Origin: Lysobacterales bacterium
Lineage (GTDB): Bacteria > Pseudomonadota > Gammaproteobacteria > Xanthomonadales > Marinicellaceae
DNA length: 5,591 bases
Direction: 5' to 3'
Assembly: GCA_015494035.1 (NCBI GenBank)
Contig: WGBZ01000088.1
Location: 1 to 5,591, forward strand
Both the position numbers and the translations under genes were made by a program. Under the pieces are notes generated by a model. The model was not told the origin of the DNA. It was given only the letters and a program-made list of their open reading frames with translations, and did no database searches. How positions within the stretch are numbered: the first letter of the stretch is position 1; every line of letters begins with the position of its first letter. Below, piece after piece: positions 1 through 5,591 of this stretch.

Positions 1-1077
1 GCCTATAAAGCCGCCTACCCGGCTGAAGCCGCGGAATTTGAACGCCGCATGCAGCACAAGCTGCCGGAAAACTGGGCCACGGAATCCGAGCTGTTTATCA
101 AAAAGGTGGCGGCAGAAAAACCACAGATGGCCACCCGTAAAGCCTCCAAGCTGGCGCTGGAAGGCCTGGGGCCACTGGTGCCGGAATTGTTTGGCGGTTC
201 GGCTGACCTGACCCCGTCCAACAACACCTTCTGGAGCGGATCCAAATCCATAAACGACGGTGACTTCACCGGCAATTACCTGTCCTATGGCGTGCGCGAA
301 TTCGGCATGACCGCCATGATGAACGGCATGCAACTGCACGGCGGCCTGCGGCCTTATGGCGCCACCTTCCTGATGTTCAGCGAATACGCCCGCAACGCCT
401 TGCGCATGGCCGCCCTGATGGGTATTGCGCCGATTTTTGTTTACACGCACGATTCCATTGGCGTGGGCGAAGACGGCCCGACCCACCAGCCGGTGGAACA
501 ACTGCCCACCATCCGTCTGATCCCCAACATGGCCATGTGGCGTCCCTGTGACGCGGTGGAATCCGCCGTGGCCTGGCAACAGGCGATTGAACGCAGCGAC
601 GGCCCCACCACCCTCGTGTTCACCCGTCAGGGCGTGCCACATCAGGAGCGCACCGAAGAACAAATAGCCCAGATCAAACGCGGCGGTTACGTGCTCAAGG
701 ACACCAAAGGCACACCCGATGCCATCATTCTGGCCACCGGCAGCGAAGTGGGTCTGGCCATGGATGCGGCGGAATCGCTGGAAAAAGAAGGCATCTTTGC
801 ACGCGTGGTGTCCATGCCGTCCACCGACCGCTTCGACGCCCAGGATGCCGAGTACAAAAACAGCGTCTTGCCACCGGAAGTAAAAGCGCGGGTCGCGGTG
901 GAAGCGGCCATGCCGGATTTGTGGCACAAATACGTCGGCCTGAATGGCGTGGTTATTGGCCAGAACACCTTTGGCGAATCCGCGCCGGGCAATGTCCTGT
1001 TTGAACACTTCGGCTTCACCCCGGAAAACGTCAGCACGGCGGTCAAAACTGCCATCAACAACACCCAGGAGAAATAA
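1..1077 (+). CDS. tkt: Transketolase, C-terminal part (5' end outside window)
   Basis: Thiamine-diphosphate enzyme that moves two-carbon ketol units between sugar phosphates in the regenerative arm of the Calvin cycle and the non-oxidative pentose phosphate pathway; cytoplasmic. The reading frame is open from base 1 and runs 358 codons to TAA, about the last 54% of a protein of roughly 660 residues, so the N-terminal ThDP-pyrophosphate domain lies upstream. Visible in the fragment are the pyrimidine-binding domain with GSADLTPSN (fragment residues about 65-73), YGVREFGM (about 96-103; its Glu, at bases 298-300, matches the ThDP-activating Glu411 of E. coli TktA), [16 protein letters not shown] (about 149-164, with the substrate-binding Asp and His), and TRQ (about 208-210, where E. 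coli has SRQ with phosphate-binding Arg520). A C-terminal transketolase domain follows from about residue 225. Length from the catalytic Glu to the stop agrees with TktA. The stop lies 1 nt before fba, which points to the CBB form often called cbbT. The truncation is only the window edge. Confidence 0.96.
   Translation, partial: AYKAAYPAEAAEFERRMQHKLPENWATESELFIKKVAAEKPQMATRKASKLALEGLGPLVPELFGGSADLTPSNNTFWSGSKSINDGDFTGNYLSYGVREFGMTAMMNGMQLHGGLRPYGATFLMFSEYARNALRMAALMGIAPIFVYTHDSIGVGEDGPTHQPVEQLPTIRLIPNMAMWRPCDAVESAVAWQQAIERSDGPTTLVFTRQGVPHQERTEEQIAQIKRGGYVLKDTKGTPDAIILATGSEVGLAMDAAESLEKEGIFARVVSMPSTDRFDAQDAEYKNSVLPPEVKARVAVEAAMPDLWHKYVGLNGVVIGQNTFGESAPGNVLFEHFGFTPENVSTAVKTAINNTQEK
1067..1071 (+). 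promoter_or_regulatory. Shine-Dalgarno site of fba
   Basis: AGGAG sits inside the last codons of transketolase with a 7-nt spacer to the ATG at 1079. It decides the fba start. The same frame stays open upstream to an ATG at 944, but that would add 45 residues unlike any aldolase and encoded within tkt, whereas the ATG at 1079 has both this ribosome binding site and the family N-terminus [15 protein letters not shown]. Confidence 0.85.
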
Positions 1078-1078
1078 C

Positions 1079-2122
1079 ATGGCCCTTATCACACTGAGAC
1101 AATTGCTGGACTACGCGGCGGAAAACGACTTTGGCATGCCGGCATTCAATGTTAACAACATGGAACAGATTCATGCCATCATGAAAGCCGCCGATGAAGT
1201 CAACTCGCCGGTTATCCTGCAAGGCTCTGCCGGTGCGCGCAAATACGCCGGCCCGGCGTTTATTCGTGGCCTGGTGCATGCCGCGGCCGAGCAATGGCCT
1301 CATATTCCCATCGTCCTGCATCAGGACCATGGCGCCAGCCCCGCGGTCTGTCAGCGCTCCATCCAGTCGGGCTTTACCTCGGTGATGATGGACGGCTCCC
1401 TGATGACCGACATGAAAACCCCTTCCAGCTACGACTACAACGTGGACGTAACCAAAAAAGTCGTGGACATGGCGCATGCCTGCGGGGTGTCCGTCGAAGG
1501 CGAACTGGGTTGCCTGGGTTCTCTGGAAACCGGCATGGCTGGTGAGGAAGACGGCTCCGGCGCCGAGGGCGTGTTGAGCATGGAGCAGTTACTCACCGAC
1601 CCGGACGAGGCCAAGGATTTTGTGGACAAAACCGGCGTTGATGCCCTGGCCATTGCCATCGGCACCAGCCACGGCGCCTACAAATTCACCCGACCGCCCA
1701 CTGGTGACATTCTTGCCATTGAACGCATCAAGGCCATTCACGAAAAAATTCCCGACACACACTTGGTCATGCACGGTTCTTCGTCCGTGCCCCAGGACTG
1801 GCTGGCGATCATCAACAGCTACGGCGGCGACATGGGCCAGACCTATGGCGTGCCGGTGGAGGAAATTCAGGAAGGCATCAAACATGGCGTGCGCAAGGTC
1901 AACATCGACACCGACCTGCGCATGGCCAGCACCGGCGCCGTGCGGCGCTATCTGGCCGAAAACCCCAGTGTTTTCGACCCGCGCAAGTTCCTGCAGGCGG
2001 CCACCGACGCCATGCAGGAAATCTGCAAACAGCGTTTTGAAGCCTTTGGCTCAGCCGGACACGCCGACAAAATCAAACCGGTGAGCCTGGAAGCCATGGC
2101 CGACCACTACGGCATTCAATGA
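1079..2122 (+). CDS. fba: Class II fructose-1,6-bisphosphate aldolase, Calvin-cycle subtype
   Basis: Zinc-dependent aldolase that condenses dihydroxyacetone phosphate with glyceraldehyde 3-phosphate to fructose 1,6-bisphosphate; in CBB organisms it also makes sedoheptulose 1,7-bisphosphate. The protein has 347 residues, the usual length of the Calvin-type class IIB group (cbbA). Motifs in order: FNVNN (23-27), QGSAGARKY (48-56), HQDHG (81-85; Asp83 is the expected catalytic acid/base and His84 a zinc ligand), EGELG (140-144), GTSHG (195-199; His199 zinc ligand), MHGSSS (231-236; His232 zinc ligand) and NIDTD (275-279; phosphate/substrate binding). The active site therefore looks complete. Residue roles come from the family, not from a structure of this protein. 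The gene starts 1 nt after the tkt stop, and its TGA overlaps the cbbY start in an ATGA. Direct tkt-fba adjacency without gap and pgk in between is one of several known CBB arrangements. Confidence 0.97.
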   Translation: MALITLRQLLDYAAENDFGMPAFNVNNMEQIHAIMKAADEVNSPVILQGSAGARKYAGPAFIRGLVHAAAEQWPHIPIVLHQDHGASPAVCQRSIQSGFTSVMMDGSLMTDMKTPSSYDYNVDVTKKVVDMAHACGVSVEGELGCLGSLETGMAGEEDGSGAEGVLSMEQLLTDPDEAKDFVDKTGVDALAIAIGTSHGAYKFTRPPTGDILAIERIKAIHEKIPDTHLVMHGSSSVPQDWLAIINSYGGDMGQTYGVPVEEIQEGIKHGVRKVNIDTDLRMASTGAVRRYLAENPSVFDPRKFLQAATDAMQEICKQRFEAFGSAGHADKIKPVSLEAMADHYGIQ

Positions 2123-2931
2123 ACCATTCCAGCAACCCGGCCTGTGGTGACTTGTCCTTATTGCAGTGCCTGATTTTTGACGTGGACGGCACCCTGGCCG
2201 ACACCGAAAGGGACGGTCACCGGGTGGCATTCAACCAGGCCTTTGCCGAATATGGCCTGGACTGGCACTGGGACGAGCCACTGTACGGGCAACTGCTGGC
2301 TGTCACCGGCGGCAAGGAACGCATGCGTTTTTATCAGCAGCAGTTTCTTGGCCGGCCAGTGCTGAGCGATGAAGACATTAAAAAACTCCATGCGCTCAAG
2401 ACACAGCATTACCTCGCGCTGTTGAAACAGGGCAAAATCCCCTTGCGACCCGGCGTCAAGCGGCTGATTAACCAGGCACGAAGCGCCGGTTTGACGCTGG
2501 CTATTGCCACCACAACCACGCCGGTCAATGTCACCACCTTGCTGGAAAACACGCTGGGAGAAGAAAGCATTGATTGGTTCAGCGTCATCGCCGCCGGTGA
2601 CGTGGTGCCGGCTAAAAAGCCGGCCCCGGACATTTACCACTGGGCCCTGGAAAAGCTCGGCCTGCCCCCGCAAAACTGTTTGGCCCTGGAGGACTCCCGG
2701 GCCGGACTGTTGTCAGCAGTCAATGCCGGTGTGGCCACGGTAGTCACCTTCAATGACTACACCCGGGATCAGGATTTCAGCGAAGCGCTGGCCATCAGCG
2801 ACCACCTGGGTGAACCGGATAACCCCTGCCGCGTTATCAAGGGGCCACCGGTGGAATGCTGTATTGATATCGCCTATCTCGATGGCCTTTTGACCAGTCA
2901 GTTAACCTCAGGAGCACGCCATGTCTCGTAA
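2119..2931 (+). CDS. cbbY: CbbY, HAD-family xylulose-1,5-bisphosphate phosphatase
   Basis: HAD-superfamily phosphatase of the CbbY/beta-phosphoglucomutase-like branch. Characterised CbbY proteins remove the 1-phosphate from xylulose-1,5-bisphosphate, a Rubisco misfire product and inhibitor, so this is a metabolite-repair enzyme supporting Rubisco. The 270-residue protein has all four HAD motifs: DVDGT (21-25; Asp21 nucleophile, Asp23 acid/base), the Thr run after AIA (131-134, motif II), [15 protein letters not shown] (159-173, motif III Lys) and LEDSRAG (190-196, motif IV Glu-Asp). The cap contains TGGKER (63-68), matching my recollection of Rhodobacter CbbY and favouring XuBP phosphatase over phosphoglycolate phosphatase. 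About 14 N-terminal residues precede the usual start, and a C-terminal segment of about 40 residues follows the HAD core. The ATG at 2119 overlaps the fba stop (ATGA) and has no clear Shine-Dalgarno sequence, so re-initiation by ribosomes finishing fba is likely. The end overlaps prk by 11 nt. Confidence 0.92.
   Translation: MNHSSNPACGDLSLLQCLIFDVDGTLADTERDGHRVAFNQAFAEYGLDWHWDEPLYGQLLAVTGGKERMRFYQQQFLGRPVLSDEDIKKLHALKTQHYLALLKQGKIPLRPGVKRLINQARSAGLTLAIATTTTPVNVTTLLENTLGEESIDWFSVIAAGDVVPAKKPAPDIYHWALEKLGLPPQNCLALEDSRAGLLSAVNAGVATVVTFNDYTRDQDFSEALAISDHLGEPDNPCRVIKGPPVECCIDIAYLDGLLTSQLTSGARHVS
2909..2914 (+). promoter_or_regulatory. Shine-Dalgarno site of prk inside cbbY
   Basis: CAGGAG lies within the last codons of cbbY with a 6-nt spacer to the ATG at 2921. 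It supports the prk start and allows independent loading of ribosomes despite the 11-nt overlap of the two genes. Confidence 0.8.
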
Positions 2932-3805
2932 ACACCCGATTATTGCCGTGACCGGCTCTTCCGGCGCCGGTACCACCACGGTCAAAACCGCTTTTGAACA
3001 TATTTTCCGTCGCCAGCACATCAAACCGGTGATTATTGAGGGCGATTCCTTTCATCGCTATGACCGCAAGGCAATGAAAGCAAAAGTCCAGGAAGCGCAG
3101 GAAAAACACAGCAATTTCAGTCACTTCGGACTGGAAGCCAACCTGTTGAAAGAACTGGAGGAAACCTTCCGCGAATACGGGGAAACGGGCCGCTGCAAAC
3201 GCCGTTACTATCTGCATAACTACGAAGAAGCGAAGCCATTCGATCAGGAACCCGGCACCTTTACGCCGTGGGAAGACGTGGGCGATGGCAGCGATATCTT
3301 GTTGTATGAAGGCCTGCACGGGGCCGTGGTAGACGAAGAACACGGCATCAATGTGGCCAAATATGCCGACCTCAAAATCGGCGTGGTGCCCATCGTCAAC
3401 CTGGAATGGATTCAGAAAATCCACCGCGACACCGCCAAGCGAGGTTACAAGCCAGAAGACGTCACCGACACCATTTTGCGCCGCATGCGTGACTACGTCA
3501 GTGTCATCACCCCGCAGTTCTCCAATACTGATATCAACTTTCAGCGCGTGCCGCTGGTGGACACCTCCAACCCCTTTATTGCTCGTGACATTCCCACCAG
3601 TGACGAATCCATGGTGGTGATCCGCTTCCGTGACATCAAGCAGTTCAACGTCGACTTTCCTTATTTACTGGACATGCTGCATGGTTCCTGGATGTCCCGT
3701 CGCAACACCATCGTGGTGCCTGGAGGCAAAATGCAACTGGCCATGGAAATGATTCTGCACCCGATCATTGAAGACCTGATGGAAAAATCGCGGCAAGCAG
3801 GTTAA
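2921..3805 (+). CDS. prk: Phosphoribulokinase, class I bacterial type
   Basis: Phosphorylates ribulose 5-phosphate with ATP to ribulose 1,5-bisphosphate, the Rubisco substrate; the enzyme diagnostic for the Calvin cycle (also called cbbP or prkB). The 294 residues match the bacterial class I enzymes of about 290 residues, which are octamers allosterically activated by NADH in studied cases; plant and cyanobacterial enzymes are longer and redox-regulated. The P-loop GSSGAGTT spans residues 12-19, with Thr in place of the usual Lys as in other bacterial PRKs. EGDSFHRYDR (40-49) holds Asp42, His45 and Arg49, equivalent to catalytic or substrate-binding residues of the Rhodobacter sphaeroides enzyme. 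YEGLHGAVV (129-137) carries the Walker-B-like Glu130. EWIQKIHRDTAKRGY (162-176) holds Lys166, Arg169, Asp170 and Arg174, one position on from Rhodobacter numbering. DTSNPFIARDIP and HGSWMSRRNTIVVPG also match the family. All key residues are present. modA starts 6 nt downstream. Confidence 0.97.
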   Translation: MSRKHPIIAVTGSSGAGTTTVKTAFEHIFRRQHIKPVIIEGDSFHRYDRKAMKAKVQEAQEKHSNFSHFGLEANLLKELEETFREYGETGRCKRRYYLHNYEEAKPFDQEPGTFTPWEDVGDGSDILLYEGLHGAVVDEEHGINVAKYADLKIGVVPIVNLEWIQKIHRDTAKRGYKPEDVTDTILRRMRDYVSVITPQFSNTDINFQRVPLVDTSNPFIARDIPTSDESMVVIRFRDIKQFNVDFPYLLDMLHGSWMSRRNTIVVPGGKMQLAMEMILHPIIEDLMEKSRQAG

Positions 3806-3811
3806 TACCGA

Positions 3812-4672
3812 ATGCCCAATCAGGCAAAGAAAATCCTGCCATTTATCTGGCTGGGGTTTGTGTTGCTGGCCTTTGCCATCGGCTGGTGGCAGTCGGGGCA
3901 AAACATGCCTGGGGAAAAGACTGGCGATTTCAGTTCAAAGTCAGCGTCATCGCTGTCCCGAAAACCCCTGCGCGTTGCCGTGGCTGCCAACTTTCTGGCC
4001 ACGGCCAAACAGCTCGGTAAAGCTTTTGAAGAACAAACCGGTGTGCCGGTGCAATTCAGCTCCGGTTCCACTGGCACGCTGTTCGCCCAGATCAGCCACG
4101 GTTTGCCTTACGACGTTTTTCTGGCCGCCGACAGCCAGCGCCCACAAAAACTCATTGAAACCGGCCTGGCAGAAGCTGACAGCGCCACCACCTATGCCGA
4201 AGGTCAACTGGTGTACTGGTCGCCGGTCACCACCGCGCTTTCGAGTACGGACCACACGGCCCTGAATGCCTGTATCCGGCCACTGCGAAACGGGCAGATC
4301 AAACGCCTGGTGCTGGCCAATCCCGACACCGCGCCCTACGGACTGGCCAGCCAGCAGGTTATCGCACGCCTTGGTCTGGACTCCCCGGCAGTGACCACCC
4401 TGACCGCTGAAAGCGTTTCTCAGGCGTTTCGCACCCTGGCATCCGGTCATGCCGATGCGGGCTTTATCGCCCTCAGTCAATGGAAAAACCTGCCTGCGGA
4501 ACAACGCAGCGGTTGTGCCTGGGTGCTACCAAGGCAGTTGCACGACCCATTGAAGCAACAGGCCGTGATGCTGAAAACCACCACTCACCCGGCCGCGCGC
4601 GAATTTCTGGCCTTTTTGCGCAGTCAGCCGGCAAAACGCCTCATTGCCCAGTCAGGCTATGCAGTAGAATAA
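3812..4672 (+). CDS. modA: Molybdate ABC transporter substrate-binding protein with N-terminal membrane anchor
   Basis: Extracytoplasmic molybdate receptor of the ModABC importer. The 286 residues exceed the roughly 230-260 usual for ModA. The N-terminus is Lys-containing, followed by one hydrophobic segment (about 8-26) and a polar Ser/Gly-rich linker (27-50). There is no Ala-X-Ala signal-peptidase site close behind the hydrophobic stretch and no lipobox cysteine, so a retained anchor is possible. The ModA domain begins near residue 52: VAVAANF (55-61), SSGSTGTLFAQI (83-94), PYDVFLAAD (99-107), ANPDTAPYG (169-177) and DAGFIALSQ (215-223). My recollection is that this pattern is closer to Azotobacter vinelandii ModA2 than to E. 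coli ModA, with Asn60, the Ser86-Thr87 loop and Tyr176 as likely oxyanion contacts. Tungstate may also bind. The Shine-Dalgarno is weak (GCAGG at 3797-3801, 10-nt spacer). modA lies 6 nt after prk, suggesting read-through from the cbb genes. Two cysteines (154, 235) are present in the mature part. Confidence 0.93.
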   Translation: MPNQAKKILPFIWLGFVLLAFAIGWWQSGQNMPGEKTGDFSSKSASSLSRKPLRVAVAANFLATAKQLGKAFEEQTGVPVQFSSGSTGTLFAQISHGLPYDVFLAADSQRPQKLIETGLAEADSATTYAEGQLVYWSPVTTALSSTDHTALNACIRPLRNGQIKRLVLANPDTAPYGLASQQVIARLGLDSPAVTTLTAESVSQAFRTLASGHADAGFIALSQWKNLPAEQRSGCAWVLPRQLHDPLKQQAVMLKTTTHPAAREFLAFLRSQPAKRLIAQSGYAVE

Positions 4673-4680
4673 TCCAGACC

Positions 4681-4701
4681 GGTGTTTCAATCAGAGGCAC
4701 C
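4681..4701 (+). other. Intercistronic hairpin between modA and modB
   Basis: The 45-nt gap between modA and modB can fold into an 8-bp stem: GGTGTTTC (4681-4688) pairs with GAGGCACC (4694-4701) around the loop AATCA, including two G-U pairs. No T-run follows, so it does not look like an intrinsic terminator. I infer a possible 3' stabiliser of modA mRNA or a damper of modB translation. Such elements are common between binding-protein and permease genes, but chance pairing is possible. I see no promoter-like -35/-10 pair in this gap. Confidence 0.35.
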
Positions 4702-4717
4702 CTAACGGACAAAATAC

Positions 4718-5395
4718 ATGGAATCATGGGCCGGCCTTGGGCCGTTGCTACTCTCTTTCAAACTGGCCAGTGTCAGTGTGCTGATTCTGCTGGCCATTGG
4801 CCTGCCGCTGGCCTGGTGGCTGGCCACCACCACTTCGCGCAGCAAGCCTTTGGCTGAGGCGCTGGTAGCACTGCCGCTGGTGCTGCCGCCCACAGTGCTG
4901 GGTTTTTATTTGCTGATGTTGCTGGGCGCCAATGGCCCCCTGGGCAAGCTATGGGTGCAATTAACCGGTCATCCGCTGGCCTTCAGCTTCACCGGCCTGG
5001 TGATCGCTTCGGTTATCTATTCCCTGCCCTTTGTGGTGCAACCCCTGCAAACGGCTTTCGAGCAACACGGGAAACGCCACCTGGAAGCCGCCATCATCCT
5101 GGGGGCGCCACCGCTGAAGGCCTTTTTCAACACCGTATTGCCAGTGGCCCGGCGAGGTCTGCTCACAGCCATTGTGCTGGGCTTTGCGCACACCCTGGGC
5201 GAGTTTGGCGTGGTGCTAATGGTCGGCGGCAACATTCCTGACGAAACCCGCGTGGTTTCCATTGCCATCTATGACCTGGTGGAATCCATGCAGTACGGCG
5301 CCGCGCACCGCCTGTCACTTGTCCTGCTGGCACTGTCCTTTATCGCCTTGATACTGGTGTTCTGGTTCAATCGCCGCTGGAGTTCACATGCCTGA
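4718..5395 (+). CDS. modB: Molybdate ABC transporter permease
   Basis: Inner-membrane channel subunit of the molybdate importer; the functional unit is a ModB dimer with two ModC ATPases and ModA. The 225 residues match the usual length, with about five hydrophobic segments (roughly 11-35, 46-70, 88-110, 147-170, 197-217). [18 protein letters not shown] (53-70) is a ModB-type segment. The cytoplasmic coupling loop that contacts ModC is [20 protein letters not shown] (123-142), which keeps EAA, the Gly and the closing LP of the EAA motif, with Thr139 where Ile is common. It is followed by HTLGEFG (158-164) and [17 protein letters not shown] (170-186), both characteristic of molybdate permeases. 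The start at 4718 gives the normal N-terminus; the ribosome binding site is weak (CGGA at 4706-4709, 8-nt spacer). The 3' end overlaps modC by 8 nt. Confidence 0.95.
   Translation: MESWAGLGPLLLSFKLASVSVLILLAIGLPLAWWLATTTSRSKPLAEALVALPLVLPPTVLGFYLLMLLGANGPLGKLWVQLTGHPLAFSFTGLVIASVIYSLPFVVQPLQTAFEQHGKRHLEAAIILGAPPLKAFFNTVLPVARRGLLTAIVLGFAHTLGEFGVVLMVGGNIPDETRVVSIAIYDLVESMQYGAAHRLSLVLLALSFIALILVFWFNRRWSSHA
5379..5382 (+). promoter_or_regulatory. Shine-Dalgarno site of modC inside modB
   Basis: GGAG near the end of modB, with a 5-nt spacer to the ATG at 5388, supports that start for modC and the 8-nt overlap with modB. Confidence 0.6.
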
Positions 5396-5591
5396 GCCCT
5401 CACCGGCCATCCTGGATTTCGATCTCCATTACCGCCGTGGCGATTTTTCGCTGGCCTGCGCCCTGTGCGTCGATACGCCCCGGTTTATTGGTCTGTTCGG
5501 GCCTTCCGGCAGTGGCAAATCGACATTGTTGCGCTTACTGGCCGGGCTGGAGCAACCACGCAGTGGCCACATTCTGGCCAATGGTGAAACC
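5388..5591 (+). CDS. modC: Molybdate ABC transporter ATP-binding protein, N-terminal part
   Basis: ATPase that powers molybdate import through ModB. Only the first 68 codons are in the window; the frame is still open at the last base, so the truncation is the window edge. The opening strand segment [18 protein letters not shown] (9-26) is typical of ModC, which has a short first sheet. It is followed by the Walker A motif GPSGSGKST (38-46) and [16 protein letters not shown] (47-62), the usual continuation in ABC importers. The signature motif, Walker B and the C-terminal molybdate-sensing (TOBE/Mop) domain would lie downstream and cannot be checked. Assignment as ModC rather than another importer ATPase rests partly on its position after modA and modB, with the start overlapping modB by 8 nt. 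Confidence 0.92.
   Translation, partial: MPEPSPAILDFDLHYRRGDFSLACALCVDTPRFIGLFGPSGSGKSTLLRLLAGLEQPRSGHILANGET

Noticed and set aside
1..1077. Truncated transketolase and truncated modC (5388-5591) as possible pseudogenes
   Set aside because: Both frames are open to the window edges and all visible motifs are intact; they are cut only by the window.
944..1078. In-frame upstream extension of the aldolase gene to an ATG at 944
   Set aside because: The extra 45 residues overlap tkt, resemble no aldolase, and the ATG at 1079 has a good AGGAG site and the correct family N-terminus.
2954..2977. Phosphoribulokinase P-loop lacks the usual Walker A lysine (GSSGAGTT)
   Set aside because: Bacterial class I phosphoribulokinases normally have this form, so it is not a defect.
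2837..3424. Long open frame of 195 codons on the minus strand opposite cbbY and prk
   Set aside because: It is antisense to a strongly conserved gene, shows no recognisable domain and arises from GC-rich codon use; the other long minus-strand frames (for example 3947-4504 and 2158-2673) are rejected for the same reason.
3790..3830. Search for a molybdenum-cofactor riboswitch, ModE operator or terminator before modA
   Set aside because: There is no non-coding space for a riboswitch, and I see no inverted repeat of the ModE kind and no hairpin followed by a T-run.
3797..3839. Possible masking of the modA ribosome binding site: GCAGG (3797-3801) can pair with CCTGC (3835-3839)
   Set aside because: Only 5 bp across a 33-nt loop; too weak to call a regulatory element without conservation data.
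1..5591. Mobile elements, CRISPR, tRNA/rRNA, large repeats or a novel accessory system
   Set aside because: Coding is nearly continuous with well-known families, composition looks uniform, and no repeat arrays or cloverleaf-like sequences were noticed on either strand.

Overview
The window reads as one gene-dense, same-strand block from an autotrophic proteobacterium. The class I (octameric-type) bacterial phosphoribulokinase, the Calvin-type class II aldolase and CbbY together indicate a Calvin-Benson-Bassham (CBB) organism. The style of ModA and CbbY fits a gammaproteobacterial chemolithoautotroph such as a sulfur or hydrogen oxidiser, but the genus cannot be named from this sequence. Base composition is fairly GC-rich and looks uniform across all genes. 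I see no sign of recent transfer, insertion sequences, RNA genes or CRISPR arrays.

Layout: positions 1-1077 hold the C-terminal half of transketolase (tkt/cbbT; the 5' part lies outside the window). Next come class II fructose-bisphosphate aldolase (fba/cbbA, 1079-2122), the HAD phosphatase CbbY (2119-2931) and phosphoribulokinase (prk/cbbP, 2921-3805). These four are packed with a 1-nt gap, a 4-nt ATGA overlap and an 11-nt overlap, so they almost certainly share a transcript and are partly translationally coupled. Six nucleotides after prk begins a molybdate ABC transporter operon: modA (3812-4672), modB (4718-5395) and the first 68 codons of modC (5388 to the window end).

How the genes work together: transketolase and aldolase rearrange sugar phosphates in the regenerative arm of the Calvin cycle. 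Phosphoribulokinase makes the Rubisco substrate ribulose-1,5-bisphosphate. CbbY removes the Rubisco-inhibiting by-product xylulose-1,5-bisphosphate. Rubisco itself, gap and pgk are not in the window. ModABC would import molybdate (possibly also tungstate) for molybdenum-cofactor enzymes such as formate dehydrogenase, nitrate reductase or sulfite-oxidising enzymes. Which of these the host has cannot be seen here.

I do not see an undescribed system. The points most worth a second look are the direct abutment of prk and modA without a visible promoter, terminator or ModE site, the apparently uncleavable N-terminal membrane anchor of ModA, and a hairpin in the only real intergenic gap (modA-modB).
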